Positions 1-7,720 of a stretch of DNA of 64,000 bases are shown here, piece by piece. The notes beneath the pieces are model-generated. The model was not told the origin of the DNA. It ran no database searches and saw only the letters and a list, made by a program, of their open reading frames with translations. The stretch is from assembly GCA_035268885.1 (NCBI GenBank), contig DATFKA010000008.1, positions 10,099 through 74,098 on the forward strand, read 5' to 3'. The position numbers and the translations under genes were made by a program. The DNA comes from DATFKA01 sp035268885. GTDB lineage: Bacteria > Bacteroidota > Bacteroidia > Chitinophagales > Saprospiraceae. How positions within the stretch are numbered: position 1 is the first letter of the stretch; each line of letters begins with the position of its first letter.

Positions 1-532
1 GCTCTTCTTTTGGTAAAGGATCGGGCCGCAGCATTCTGGGTTTGATAAACTGCTGGAATTTAATCTCGATCCGTTGACCTTTTTGCAATAGACTATCGGG
101 AGTGAGTAATTTGACCTGCTGGGTAGCTAGACTGGCGCTGCCCAACCAGTTTCGCACAATCCATGCTCCACCAACTGCCAGGTAGGCGCGGCAGCCTTTC
201 CGGGGTTTACCAAAACGCAGTATGTCGCCCGCCTGAATAGCAACCGTCTGATAGGTAGGAAGGGGCTGACCATTCAATTCAGCGGAAAGATCTGCTCCCG
301 TTAGGGCGATTTGTGCTCCCTGCTCGAAAATTAATTTTGGGCCAAGCAGGGTGATTTCTAATACCGGCTCGGTTAGGGCATTGCCCACGAGGTAATTCGC
401 CTGAATGGCGGAGCGCCGGTCCAGCGCGCCGCCCAAAGGAATACCCTGTGCCTGGTAGCCGGGGCGTCCTAAATCCTGGAGGGTGGTTTGTAAACCTGCT
501 TGATCAACGTAGATGAGTATTTTATCGGGCAT
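1..532 (-). CDS. pxpC: 5-oxoprolinase subunit PxpC (KipA family), partial
   Basis: The frame opens at an ATG at 530-532 and runs off the left edge, so 177 N-terminal residues are visible of a family that is normally about 300-330 long. It reads MPDKILIYVDQAG, then LQDLGRPGYQ at residues 18-27 and GIPLGGALD at 30-38, the usual start of biotin-dependent carboxyltransferase/KipA proteins. PxpC works with PxpA and PxpB in ATP-dependent opening of 5-oxoproline to glutamate in the cytoplasm. It starts 7 bases after the pxpB stop and is the last visible gene of the operon. Family assignment is firm; the specific reaction is inferred from the pxpA-pxpB context. Confidence 0.9.
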   Translation of the reverse strand, partial: MPDKILIYVDQAGLQTTLQDLGRPGYQAQGIPLGGALDRRSAIQANYLVGNALTEPVLEITLLGPKLIFEQGAQIALTGADLSAELNGQPLPTYQTVAIQAGDILRFGKPRKGCRAYLAVGGAWIVRNWLGSASLATQQVKLLTPDSLLQKGQRIEIKFQQFIKPRMLRPDPLPKEE

Positions 533-539
533 ACTTTTC

Positions 540-1256
540 TTATTTTTGCTGGAGAGAGCTCCAGTCGAATTGCTGCTGCTCTATTTGTGTCTGTAATCGA
601 TTGTATTCTTCCTCGTCAATGGAATAGAATTGTACCTGGTCTCCGGCTTGAAATAAAAAAATATCCTCTTGCATTGGACGAAAGGGCGAGATGGGGGTAC
701 GACCAATCAACTGCCAGCCACCCGGGATTTCGTTCGGATAAATACCCGTTTGGGCGCCGGCCAGCCCTACCGACCGGGCGGGTACTGTTAATCGGGGCTC
801 CCGTTTGCGTGCAATGTGCAGTGCTTTGGGTAGCCGCCCCATAAAAGCGAATCCGGGTGAAAAGCCCAGCATATAAACCTGAAAAGCGGATTGGGTGTGC
901 CATTCGATCACTTCTGGCCAGTCCAGCTCCAATAAATCCATGACTTGTGCTTTATCCAGAGCAAATGGATCCGCGTAGCAGACTGGAATCCGCAGTTGTC
1001 GCTGCCCTTGCTCATGGTCTGCTGCCGGTTGATCGGCTAGTTGTCTAATTTCTTCGATGGTCTGTTTTACCTGTGGAAGTGGTTGCTCAAATACAAGGGT
1101 CAGGCTAGCGTAAGCAGGTATAAAGTGAGACAGACCAGAAAGCTTTGCCGCCCGTATCCGCGCTTCCCAGGATTGGACCAGACGATTGATCTCGGGATCA
1201 ATTTCTTGCTCAAAATTCAGTAATAGTGCCGATTCGCCGTAAGGAATGATTTGCAT
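540..1256 (-). CDS. pxpB: 5-oxoprolinase subunit PxpB (KipI family)
   Basis: A 238-residue protein of usual family length. The signature GFSPGFAFMG lies at residues 131-140, followed by VPARSVGLAG (158-167) and the YPNEIPGGW segment (173-181), all hallmarks of the KipI/AHS1 domain. With PxpC it forms the ATP-using half of the prokaryotic 5-oxoprolinase, which recycles pyroglutamate to glutamate. The Bacillus homologue KipI is known as an inhibitor of the sporulation kinase KinA, but the full pxpABC set here favours the metabolic role. It starts 2 bases after pxpA ends and is followed 7 bases later by pxpC, so the genes are almost certainly co-transcribed. Confidence 0.92.
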   Translation of the reverse strand: MQIIPYGESALLLNFEQEIDPEINRLVQSWEARIRAAKLSGLSHFIPAYASLTLVFEQPLPQVKQTIEEIRQLADQPAADHEQGQRQLRIPVCYADPFALDKAQVMDLLELDWPEVIEWHTQSAFQVYMLGFSPGFAFMGRLPKALHIARKREPRLTVPARSVGLAGAQTGIYPNEIPGGWQLIGRTPISPFRPMQEDIFLFQAGDQVQFYSIDEEEYNRLQTQIEQQQFDWSSLQQK

Positions 1257-1258
1257 AT

Positions 1259-2017
1259 TTAAAATGGCTTTTTTGAGATGCCGGCTTTCGCCAAAATACT
1301 CGTAATACTTGCCAATAGACTTTCTACCTTGGGGTTGTCACCGTGAATACAAATACTATCGGCCTGTAGACTCAGGGTACTCCCATCGTAAGCTTCGACT
1401 TGCTGATCGCGCGCAATGGAGAGTACCTGTTGTGCAACTACTTCCGGATTTTCAAGTACTGAATACTGTTTATTTCTTGAGCGAAGTTTACCATCTGCTT
1501 CGTAACGCCTATCTGCAAAGGCTTCAGCGATAAAGCGTCCTCCTTTTCTTTCAACGATTTCCCGAAGGTGGCTACCCGCCAGTCCCATAATAGCGAGCTC
1601 TTTATCCATGGATAAAATAGCTTCAATCACGGTTTCGGCCTCGGAGTGATCCCGGGCCATTTTGTTATACAGGGCGCCGTGGGGTTTGACGAAGTGCAAT
1701 TGTCCACCGAGGCTTTCCGTTAAGCCTTTGACTGCGGCAATTTGATAGCGAATAATGGCTTTTAATTCTTCGGCTGGAATTTGCATTGCTCTACGGCCAA
1801 AGCCCATCAAATCGGGATAACCTGGGTGTGCGCCGATTTGTACCTGGTGTTTAATGGCAGCTTTAATGGTGTCCTGGATGTGTAATGGATCGCCGCCGTG
1901 AAATCCACAGGCAATATTAGCGGAAGTGATCAGGGGAAATACGATAGCGTCATTCCCAATGCGATAGCGGCCGTAACTTTCTCCCAGGTCGCAATTGATA
2001 TCAATGGATAAACTCAT
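1259..2017 (-). CDS. pxpA: 5-oxoprolinase subunit PxpA (LamB/YcsF family)
   Basis: A 252-residue LamB/YcsF-family protein of full length. The N-terminus carries NCDLGES (8-14) and ANIACGFHGGDP (33-44), and then GAHPGYPD, the metal-site and core signatures of the family. PxpA forms cytoplasmic 5-oxoprolinase together with PxpB and PxpC. Its ATG (2015-2017) overlaps the TGA of the upstream oxidase gene as ATGA, which points to translational coupling. The order oxidase-pxpA-pxpB-pxpC on one strand with almost no spacing defines an operon. Confidence 0.93.
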   Translation of the reverse strand: MSLSIDINCDLGESYGRYRIGNDAIVFPLITSANIACGFHGGDPLHIQDTIKAAIKHQVQIGAHPGYPDLMGFGRRAMQIPAEELKAIIRYQIAAVKGLTESLGGQLHFVKPHGALYNKMARDHSEAETVIEAILSMDKELAIMGLAGSHLREIVERKGGRFIAEAFADRRYEADGKLRSRNKQYSVLENPEVVAQQVLSIARDQQVEAYDGSTLSLQADSICIHGDNPKVESLLASITSILAKAGISKKPF

Positions 2018-3069
2018 AAAACAGGTCTTGTTTTTTTTACGAAAGTAGCATCTAACTCTCCCAGGCTGGAGACACCGGCTAATTGCATATTCCTATGCAG
2101 TTCTTCCTGGAGGATGTCAATCACCCGGACGATACCCGATTCCTGTCCCAGACTCAAACCATATAGAAAAGGGCGTCCAATACCGACGGCCGTAGCGCCC
2201 AGGGCTAGCGCCTTGAGTATATCGGTGCCACGTCGGAAACCACCATCAATCAGAACGGGCAGGGAAGCACCGACCTCTGCGACGATTTCTTCCAGGCATT
2301 CGATGGTACTCAGGTTGCTGTCGAGTTGCCGGGCACCGTGGTTAGAGATGTAGATGCCATCCACACCATATTGCCGGGCCAGACGAGCATCTTCGAAGCG
2401 CATCAGGCCCTTTAGTACAATCTTCATCTGACTAAAGCTACGAATCCAGGGGATGATTTCCCAGGTCATTCCGGGATCGTGTACGGAGTCATAAAGGGAA
2501 TACCCAGGAAGATTAGCCAGCTGGCCATCGTCACCAAATATCTCCTCAATCAGCGGGCGAGCGTTCGTACCCCGGTTGCCCAGCACGGGCACATCCGTTG
2601 TAATCACCAAGACTTTTGCACCGGCCCTTTCAGCTTGTTGAATAAGTTGTTTGGTGATGTTCCGCCTGGTGGTTGGATAGAGTTGAAACCAGGGCTTTCC
2701 CCTGGGGAAAGAAGCAGCAATTTCTGAGTAGGCAACATTAGTCACGGTAGAAGCCAGCATCAGTTGATTTTTTTGGGCGCAAGCCCGGGCCGTATGCAAA
2801 GCCCCCTGCGGCGCAAATAGTTTCTGAAAGCCGACCGGAGCCATAAAAAAGGGGCGGGGCCAGGTTTCGCCAAAGAGCGTACACTGCAGATCGATCTTAC
2901 GCACATCCACCAGTCGCCGGGGTCTAATCTGATATAGACCGAAAGCCTGCTCATTGCGGCGTAGGGTCAGCTGATCATCGGAGCCTCCCGCCAGATACCG
3001 ATAATGTGCTTTGGAAAGTTGCTGCCGGGTAGCTTCCTTGAGATCGTTTATGGAGGCGTATTGCTGCAT
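2014..3069 (-). CDS. FMN-dependent alpha-hydroxyacid oxidase/dehydrogenase (lactate/glycolate oxidase family)
   Basis: A 351-residue TIM-barrel flavoenzyme of the glycolate oxidase/LldD/lactate oxidase family. The catalytic motif SNHGARQLD lies at 242-250 (base His244), preceded by a Lys at about 220, and the FMN-phosphate segments DGGFRRGTD (275-283) and GIGRPFLYG (296-304) follow. The enzyme oxidises an (S)-2-hydroxyacid to a 2-oxoacid; oxygen as acceptor (oxidase) or a membrane quinone (dehydrogenase) cannot be told apart. No export signal is seen. It heads the 5-oxoprolinase operon with a 4-base overlap into pxpA, so its substrate may be linked to pyroglutamate or glutamate turnover, which is inference only. 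Confidence 0.88.
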   Translation of the reverse strand: MQQYASINDLKEATRQQLSKAHYRYLAGGSDDQLTLRRNEQAFGLYQIRPRRLVDVRKIDLQCTLFGETWPRPFFMAPVGFQKLFAPQGALHTARACAQKNQLMLASTVTNVAYSEIAASFPRGKPWFQLYPTTRRNITKQLIQQAERAGAKVLVITTDVPVLGNRGTNARPLIEEIFGDDGQLANLPGYSLYDSVHDPGMTWEIIPWIRSFSQMKIVLKGLMRFEDARLARQYGVDGIYISNHGARQLDSNLSTIECLEEIVAEVGASLPVLIDGGFRRGTDILKALALGATAVGIGRPFLYGLSLGQESGIVRVIDILQEELHRNMQLAGVSSLGELDATFVKKTRPVL

Positions 3070-3130
3070 GAGTAAATTTGTGCTTATTATTCAATATAAA
3101 CATTCCGCATAGATTCCAAAAACAACTTCA

Positions 3131-3931
3131 TTATTTTGAGGCCTGGAATTTCAGAATAGAAACGAAAAATACACCACCAATAATGTTACCCAGGGTAGCC
3201 CAGAATTGTGTAGAAATATAATCCATGAATCCAATTTTATCCGATACAATAGCTCCGGCGAATATCTCCGTTGATCCTACAATACAGTGATGTAAGGAGC
3301 CGATACCAATGGCACTGGTAATCAGGAAAACAATGAAAATGCGACTGATGGTCTCTTGTGAGGAAGTAACCAGCCAAGATAATAAGCCCATGAGCCAACC
3401 CGCCAACAATCCACTACCCAGAATAATGAAACCTTTAATTTCGATCAAGTGCAGGGCGATATCCTCCAGGGCATGGTGACTAAGGATTTGAAGTCTTGGT
3501 CCGAGCCAAACAATCAGGCCACCAATAACGAAGCCACCAATGATGTTTCCACTATAAATAATGCCCCAGGTTTTTGCCAGATTTGCGAGAGATTCTTTGC
3601 CGTCCAGTACGGGGAATACCGCCAGTGTGGTGTGTTCGGTAAACAGGGCAGAACGACCGAGTACCACGAATAAGAAACCCACCGGATAAGTCACGGCCAT
3701 GATGACCTGCATGACCTCCTTTGAGGCTTTGGGTTCAAACATGGTGTAGAGTATGGCCATGATGAGCAAGCTGAAGCCCAAATCCATCCCAGCGGTAAAG
3801 GCGGAAAAGAAAAGACTACGCCCGCTTCTTTTGTACTCTTCCGCCCCTTCTTCAATCTGTTGTTCGGTGATCTGCTCGAGGGTTTTGGGACGGTTGGGAT
3901 CCTTTTTTCTTTTGTTTCTAAATCCTAGCAT
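3131..3931 (-). CDS. formate/nitrite transporter (FNT) family channel
   Basis: A 266-residue membrane protein. A charged cytoplasmic N-terminus of about 40 residues precedes six hydrophobic segments. The stretch SALFTEHTT (about 110-118) matches the conserved region after the first FNT broken helix, and GSLHHCIVGSTE the second half with the central His. Many FNT proteins move formate, nitrite, hydrosulfide or other small monovalent anions; this form with a long charged N-terminus resembles the poorly characterised YfdC branch, so the substrate is left open. It lies 61 bases upstream of the oxidase gene on the same strand and could be transcribed with the operon, possibly handling a small organic acid. 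Confidence 0.85.
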   Translation of the reverse strand: MLGFRNKRKKDPNRPKTLEQITEQQIEEGAEEYKRSGRSLFFSAFTAGMDLGFSLLIMAILYTMFEPKASKEVMQVIMAVTYPVGFLFVVLGRSALFTEHTTLAVFPVLDGKESLANLAKTWGIIYSGNIIGGFVIGGLIVWLGPRLQILSHHALEDIALHLIEIKGFIILGSGLLAGWLMGLLSWLVTSSQETISRIFIVFLITSAIGIGSLHHCIVGSTEIFAGAIVSDKIGFMDYISTQFWATLGNIIGGVFFVSILKFQASK

Positions 3932-3994
3932 ATATTATAGTTGTGTTTATTGATTTGGGCTAAACAAGCAGGGCTTGCCGCCGTTCTAGAGGTG

Positions 3995-4576
3995 ATGAAA
4001 AAAATGAATGTACAGTTTAAACATATAGATCAGACCTTTGTGCGCGATTGCTTCCTGGAAGCATTAAAGGGCTTCCCACAATTGGCGGATCACGAAATTA
4101 TTTTGCAACAAAGGTCCGTCGCTGCAACGAATATGCGCGCGCAACCCGTTCTGGACTTTCGCTTCTTCAGACGTGCGCGCCGCGCCTATAAAATTGAGAT
4201 CAGCAACCACCCAAATTTTGCCGAATACCTGACGCTGGAGGACCTTCCCGCCGAAGTACTAGTGGGCTGGTTTGCACACGAACTGGGACACGTCATGGAT
4301 TACCTGGAGCGCAGCGCCTGGAATATGATCAAGTTTGCCCTGGGCTATTGGTTCTTTTTTAATTTTCGGGTGGGTGCGGAACGCAAAGCGGATATTTACG
4401 CTATTCAGCAGGGCTTCGCCAGGGAAGTGATGGCGACCAAAAAATATATTCTGGAGCAGTCCAGTCTGCCCAATCGCTATAAAGAGCGAATTGACCGCTA
4501 TTATCTTTCTCCGGATGAAGTAGCCATCATGGTCGATCAGCCCGATGATGACCTGACGATTGATCAGGCACTTTAG
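3995..4576 (+). CDS. putative zinc metallopeptidase with HELGH motif
   Basis: A 193-residue protein (ATG at 3995; the ATG at 4004 is an equally possible start, with GAGGTG about 9 bases before it). HELGH at about residues 95-99 is the HExxH zinc site, followed about 30 residues later by GAERKADIYA, whose Glu or Asp could be the third ligand, as in minigluzincins. A hydrophobic stretch (about 108-122) sits between the motifs. No signal peptide is visible. The substrate is unknown. The gene is divergent from the FNT gene and its TAG overlaps the stop of the convergent GH3-like gene by 4 bases. Confidence 0.7.
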   Translation: MKKMNVQFKHIDQTFVRDCFLEALKGFPQLADHEIILQQRSVAATNMRAQPVLDFRFFRRARRAYKIEISNHPNFAEYLTLEDLPAEVLVGWFAHELGHVMDYLERSAWNMIKFALGYWFFFNFRVGAERKADIYAIQQGFAREVMATKKYILEQSSLPNRYKERIDRYYLSPDEVAIMVDQPDDDLTIDQAL

Positions 4577-6099
4577 GCCTGTGCTTTTGCAAAATCCAGC
4601 AACTCCTGCATCATCTCTGCTTTCATTATTTTTGGGATTTTGATTTGCCCCCCTTTTTTCTTTTTGGTTTCTAGCCAGTTGTAAATAACCTCAGTCGGCA
4701 TCGTATTTACTTTCACGTCTTTCAGGGCTTTGCTCCGGGCTACGCCGTAGTTTTTATTGATATCCTTTAGCGTAGCATCTAGCTTCTCCAGTATGGCTGC
4801 TTCATCTTTGGATTCTGTACCGATCACCCACTGATGGTAGAAGTTGTCGTCTTCATCCTTTATGGCCGCTACGGAGAATTCTTTAATATCAATACCCATC
4901 TCTTTTTCAACGGCTTCTATTGCCCGATTCATTTTATCTTCGGATAGCTGAGAACCCACTACGTTCAGGAAATACTTTGTACGGCCGGAAATGCGCATTT
5001 CCATCGCTTCGAGGTCGGTAAAACGGATGGTGTCACCAATCATATACCGCCAGGCACCGGCCGGGGTAGAAATAATCATGGCGTAATCTTTATCTTCTTC
5101 TACCTGCCCAATGGTGAGCACTTTGGGTTTTTCCAGTAAGTTTCCTGTCTCGTCAAAGCCATCTTCATCGAAGGGGATAAATTCGTAAAAGATATCGTGG
5201 TTGATGGCGAGTTTCATATGCAGGGTATCCGGTCTGGCGGTATAGGCAAAAAAGCCTTCGGAAGCCAGATAAGTGTCCAGATAGGTCAGCGGTTTAGCCG
5301 TTAGTTTTTCAAAAGTTTGCCGGTAGGGCTCAAAAGCTACGCCGCCGGATAGATAAAGCTGCAAATCGGGCCAGATATCGTGGATGGTGTCCAGCTGGTG
5401 TCGCTCGATAATTTTTTCCATCATCATACTTACCCAGGAAGGAATGCCGGCGATGGCACCAATGTCCCAATTGGGGGCTTCTTTGGCGATCTCTTCGACC
5501 CGGACGTCCCAGTCGTCGATGGCGGCAATCTCCTTACCTGGGCGGTAAAAACCACCAAACCAGGGAGGGAGATTACTGGAGTTAATACCGCTGATCTCTC
5601 CTTCGAGATGGCCGTAATTATGCTCGTCCAGATTGGCGGAGCTACTCAGCAGGAGTACTTCTTTTTCAAAGAGTTCGTTGGGAAAGTCGAATTTAGAGAG
5701 GCTCAGTGCCTGCGATACGCCTACCGCCCGGAAGCTGGAGAGCATATCATCGGTTACCGGAATGCGCTTACTTTTATTGCTGGTGGTTCCGCTGGTTAGT
5801 GCAAAGTAGGAGGGTTTTCCCGGCCAGGAGATATTGGGCAGCTTTTGTTGTTGTTGCCACCATTCGGGATTCATTTTCTGATAATCAAAAAGAGGGATGG
5901 CCTTCTGGTAGACTTGAATCAGGTCTTCTGCTTCCAGCAGTTCTTCAAAGCCGTAATAGATACCAAAAGCGGTTGCCTTGGCCTTTTGCAGTAATTTTCG
6001 TAATTGTTGTTCCTGCAATTGAGCCGGGCTTTGATCTTCGGTATTAAGACGACTGCCCAGCTCAATAGCCGATTTGATAATTTGTCCGAGTATGGCCAT
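4573..6099 (-). CDS. GH3 auxin-responsive promoter family protein (acyl-adenylating enzyme)
   Basis: A 508-residue protein starting with MAILGQ at 6099; the open frame extends further upstream, but that part overlaps the kinase gene and does not look like a GH3 N-terminus. The ATP/AMP-binding signatures are TSGTTSNKSKRIPVT (102-116), YLASEGFFAY (277-286) and RYMIGDTIRF (351-360), in the order and spacing of the GH3 branch of the ANL superfamily. Plant GH3 enzymes join amino acids to acyl acids through an acyl-adenylate. Bacteroidota homologues are common but mostly untested, so the acid and amine substrates are unknown. It is followed upstream by a PfkB kinase gene on the same strand, 49 bases away. 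Confidence 0.88.
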   Translation of the reverse strand: MAILGQIIKSAIELGSRLNTEDQSPAQLQEQQLRKLLQKAKATAFGIYYGFEELLEAEDLIQVYQKAIPLFDYQKMNPEWWQQQQKLPNISWPGKPSYFALTSGTTSNKSKRIPVTDDMLSSFRAVGVSQALSLSKFDFPNELFEKEVLLLSSSANLDEHNYGHLEGEISGINSSNLPPWFGGFYRPGKEIAAIDDWDVRVEEIAKEAPNWDIGAIAGIPSWVSMMMEKIIERHQLDTIHDIWPDLQLYLSGGVAFEPYRQTFEKLTAKPLTYLDTYLASEGFFAYTARPDTLHMKLAINHDIFYEFIPFDEDGFDETGNLLEKPKVLTIGQVEEDKDYAMIISTPAGAWRYMIGDTIRFTDLEAMEMRISGRTKYFLNVVGSQLSEDKMNRAIEAVEKEMGIDIKEFSVAAIKDEDDNFYHQWVIGTESKDEAAILEKLDATLKDINKNYGVARSKALKDVKVNTMPTEVIYNWLETKKKKGGQIKIPKIMKAEMMQELLDFAKAQA

Positions 6100-6148
6100 G
6101 TGTTTTCTAATAAAACCACAGCTTATATCCGGATGTTCGTCGCCGGAA

Positions 6149-7078
6149 TTAAATATCGGCCTCGATACCACTAAAATTAACCAGGTCGACGAAGCGCTGC
6201 AAGCGTTTTTTGATGAGTTCGGAGTCCAGTTCCAGCATTTTTTCGATACTGAATTTCTCCACACAGAAAGAGGCCATAGCCGAGCCAAAGATGATTCCTT
6301 TCTTCAAGTTGTCGAAAGAGAAATCCCCGGTCTTAGCCACATAGCCCATCAATCCGCCGGCGAAGGTGTCGCCTGCACCCGTGGGGTCAAATACTTCGGC
6401 TAGAGGTAGGGCGGGGGCGAAAAAGATATGTTTCCCTTCGAAGAGCAGGGCTCCGTGCTCTCCTTTTTTGATGACCAGTTGTTTGGGCCCCATTTTATGT
6501 ATTTTTTCGGCTGCTTTTACCAGCGAGTATTCACCGGATAGCTGTCGGGCTTCTTCATCATTGATGAGTAGGGCATCTACTTTTTGAATAACTTCCATCA
6601 GGTTGTCCAGGGCATTATCCATCCAGAAGTTCATGGTATCCATGGCCAGGAATTTGGGAGGACGCTCGAGTTGCTCGATCACGCGCATCTGTACGGCGGG
6701 CGTCAGGTTACCCAGCATGACGTATTCTGATTTCTTGTAGGGTTCTGGTAGGACAGGGTCGAAATCGGCCAGCACATTGAGTTGTGTATCCAGCGTATCG
6801 CGGCTATTCATATCGATGTGATATTTTCCGGCCCAGAAGAAAGATTTCTCCCCTTGTTTAATCTGCAGGCCTGCCAGGTCAATCCCCCGTTTTTTCATTT
6901 CTTCCAGGGTCGCCTGTGGGAAGTCATCGCCCACCACGGAGACCAGGCGAATATCATTAGTCAGGTAAGAGGCAGCCAGCGTGATGTAAGTGGCGGCGCC
7001 ACCCACGGCTTTTTCGGCATGCCCAAAGGGGGTCTGGATATCATCAAAGGCAACGGTTCCTACGGCAAGTAAACTCAT
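6149..7078 (-). CDS. PfkB/ribokinase family carbohydrate kinase
   Basis: A 309-residue cytoplasmic kinase. The PfkB signature DPTGAGDTFAGG is at 231-242 with the catalytic Asp at 237; the N-terminal half holds the GGAATY substrate-lid region (27-31), and NDEEA lies near 173-177. Family members phosphorylate sugars or nucleosides such as ribose, adenosine or fructose derivatives with ATP. Homologues of this type in Bacteroidota are annotated only as PfkB kinases, and the substrate is not evident. The gene probably heads a two-gene unit with the GH3-like gene. Confidence 0.88.
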   Translation of the reverse strand: MSLLAVGTVAFDDIQTPFGHAEKAVGGAATYITLAASYLTNDIRLVSVVGDDFPQATLEEMKKRGIDLAGLQIKQGEKSFFWAGKYHIDMNSRDTLDTQLNVLADFDPVLPEPYKKSEYVMLGNLTPAVQMRVIEQLERPPKFLAMDTMNFWMDNALDNLMEVIQKVDALLINDEEARQLSGEYSLVKAAEKIHKMGPKQLVIKKGEHGALLFEGKHIFFAPALPLAEVFDPTGAGDTFAGGLMGYVAKTGDFSFDNLKKGIIFGSAMASFCVEKFSIEKMLELDSELIKKRLQRFVDLVNFSGIEADI

Positions 7079-7111
7079 GGATAAATTTTTTTAAAAATTC
7101 TCTCGCAAATA

Positions 7112-7142
7112 TTGCACTTTATTTCTAAATGCCATAGATTTG
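7112..7142 (+). promoter_or_regulatory. Bacteroidota-type promoter of the tRNA-Asn/tRNA-Val operon
   Basis: TTG at 7112-7114, a 20-base spacer and TAGATTTG at 7135-7142 fit the Bacteroidota -33/-7 consensus TTG-N19..23-TAnnTTTG exactly. It is preceded by an A/T-rich stretch (7081-7105) and followed by CGCCTTTTGAAAG, which is nearly repeated after the promoter at 63893-63923. It lies about 75 bases before the first tRNA. Confidence 0.75.
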
Positions 7143-7217
7143 CACTCGCCTTTTGAAAGTAAAAGGTCGGAAATATGTCAAATCTCTTCAGATGAGATTT
7201 TATTTCCATTATCACAG

Positions 7218-7291
7218 GCCTCTTTAGCTCAGCTGGTTAGAGCGGCGGACTGTTAATCCGTAGGTCCTTGGTTCGAGTCCAAGAAGAGGCG
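7218..7291 (+). tRNA. tRNA-Asn (anticodon GTT)
   Basis: A complete cloverleaf. Acceptor GCCTCTT (7218-7224) pairs with AAGAGGC (7284-7290), the discriminator is G at 7291, and the D-arm has GCTC/GAGC. Anticodon stem GCGGA/TCCGT encloses the loop with anticodon GTT at 7252-7254, and the T-arm has TTCGAGT. The CCA is not encoded. It is separated by 5 bases from tRNA-Val. Confidence 0.97.
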
Positions 7292-7296
7292 CTTTC

Positions 7297-7371
7297 GGGC
7301 GATTAGCTCAGTTGGTTCAGAGCACCTGGTTTACACCCAGGGGGTCGGGAGTTCGAGTCTCTCATCGCCCA
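7297..7371 (+). tRNA. tRNA-Val (anticodon TAC)
   Basis: A complete cloverleaf. Acceptor GGGCGAT (7297-7303) pairs with ATCGCCC (7364-7370), with discriminator A at 7371. Anticodon stem CCTGG (7325-7329)/CCAGG (7337-7341) encloses TTTACAC with anticodon TAC at 7332-7334, and the T-loop is TTCGAGT. The CCA is not encoded. It is followed at once by a terminator hairpin and then by a recombinase relic. Confidence 0.97.
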
Positions 7372-7376
7372 CAAGA

Positions 7377-7418
7377 AAAGTCTCAAATTATTGTATTGCA
7401 ATAGTTTGGGACTTTTTT
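7377..7418 (+). terminator. Rho-independent terminator of the tRNA operon
   Basis: An inverted repeat with arms AAAGTCTCAAATTATTG and GCAATAGTTTGGGACTTT (one G-T pair) runs straight into a T run. It sits 5 bases after tRNA-Val. Its left part is read as the artificial C-terminal tail of the recombinase relic on the other strand. Confidence 0.8.
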
Positions 7419-7419
7419 G

Positions 7420-7635
7420 TTGTTGGAGGATACCGCTTCTACTTCACTATAATACCTCGACAAAATCGGACAGCACTCAAAGTAGAGGGCCATCTTAGTG
7501 AGGCAGCGCCCATAGTTGCTCAGCGTACTCTCTGAACGCCCGTTCAGTCGGATGTTGGTTAATAATTGCTGGTAGGTGGCATTAAATGCTGGAACTTGAG
7601 CGCAGGCGCTTTCAATTATCGTTTTTTTTCATCAT
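7420..7635 (-). pseudogene. tyrosine recombinase/integrase N-terminal fragment, frameshifted
   Basis: On the minus strand the segment encodes about 50 residues typical of the N-terminal SAM-like (core-binding) domain of Bacteroidota tyrosine recombinases, including FNATYQQLLTNIRLNGRSES and TLSNYGRCLTKMALYFECC. The start ATGATG (7635-7630) is separated from this frame by a run of eight A residues (7629-7622); with seven A the start would read MMKKTIIESACAQ in frame. After ECCP the match fades, no catalytic domain follows, and the frame stops inside the tRNA terminator. It is a dead remnant of an integrase that landed beside tRNA-Val. The family is inferred from sequence feel, without a search. 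Confidence 0.6.
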
Positions 7636-7661
7636 CTTAATGTTTAGTATATGAAATAAGA

Positions 7662-7710
7662 CTAAAGGTAACGAAACGGCTGTTTAGGCACTCGCTTCAG
7701 TTACCTTTAG
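7662..7710. repeat. 11-bp perfect inverted repeat between the recombinase relic and the intron relic
   Basis: CTAAAGGTAAC (7662-7672) is mirrored by GTTACCTTTAG (7700-7710), and the interior also pairs partly (GAA...TTC, GGC...GCC). It could be a terminator stem of the disrupted recombinase unit or the stem-loop target next to which the group II intron inserted. Confidence 0.6.
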
Positions 7711-7720
7711 GTTTTGTACA

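Noticed and set aside
6100..6288. N-terminal extension of the GH3-like frame by 63 codons
   Set aside because: It overlaps the PfkB kinase gene, is rich in Trp/Ser/Asn without domain character, and the family start fits MAILGQ at 6099.
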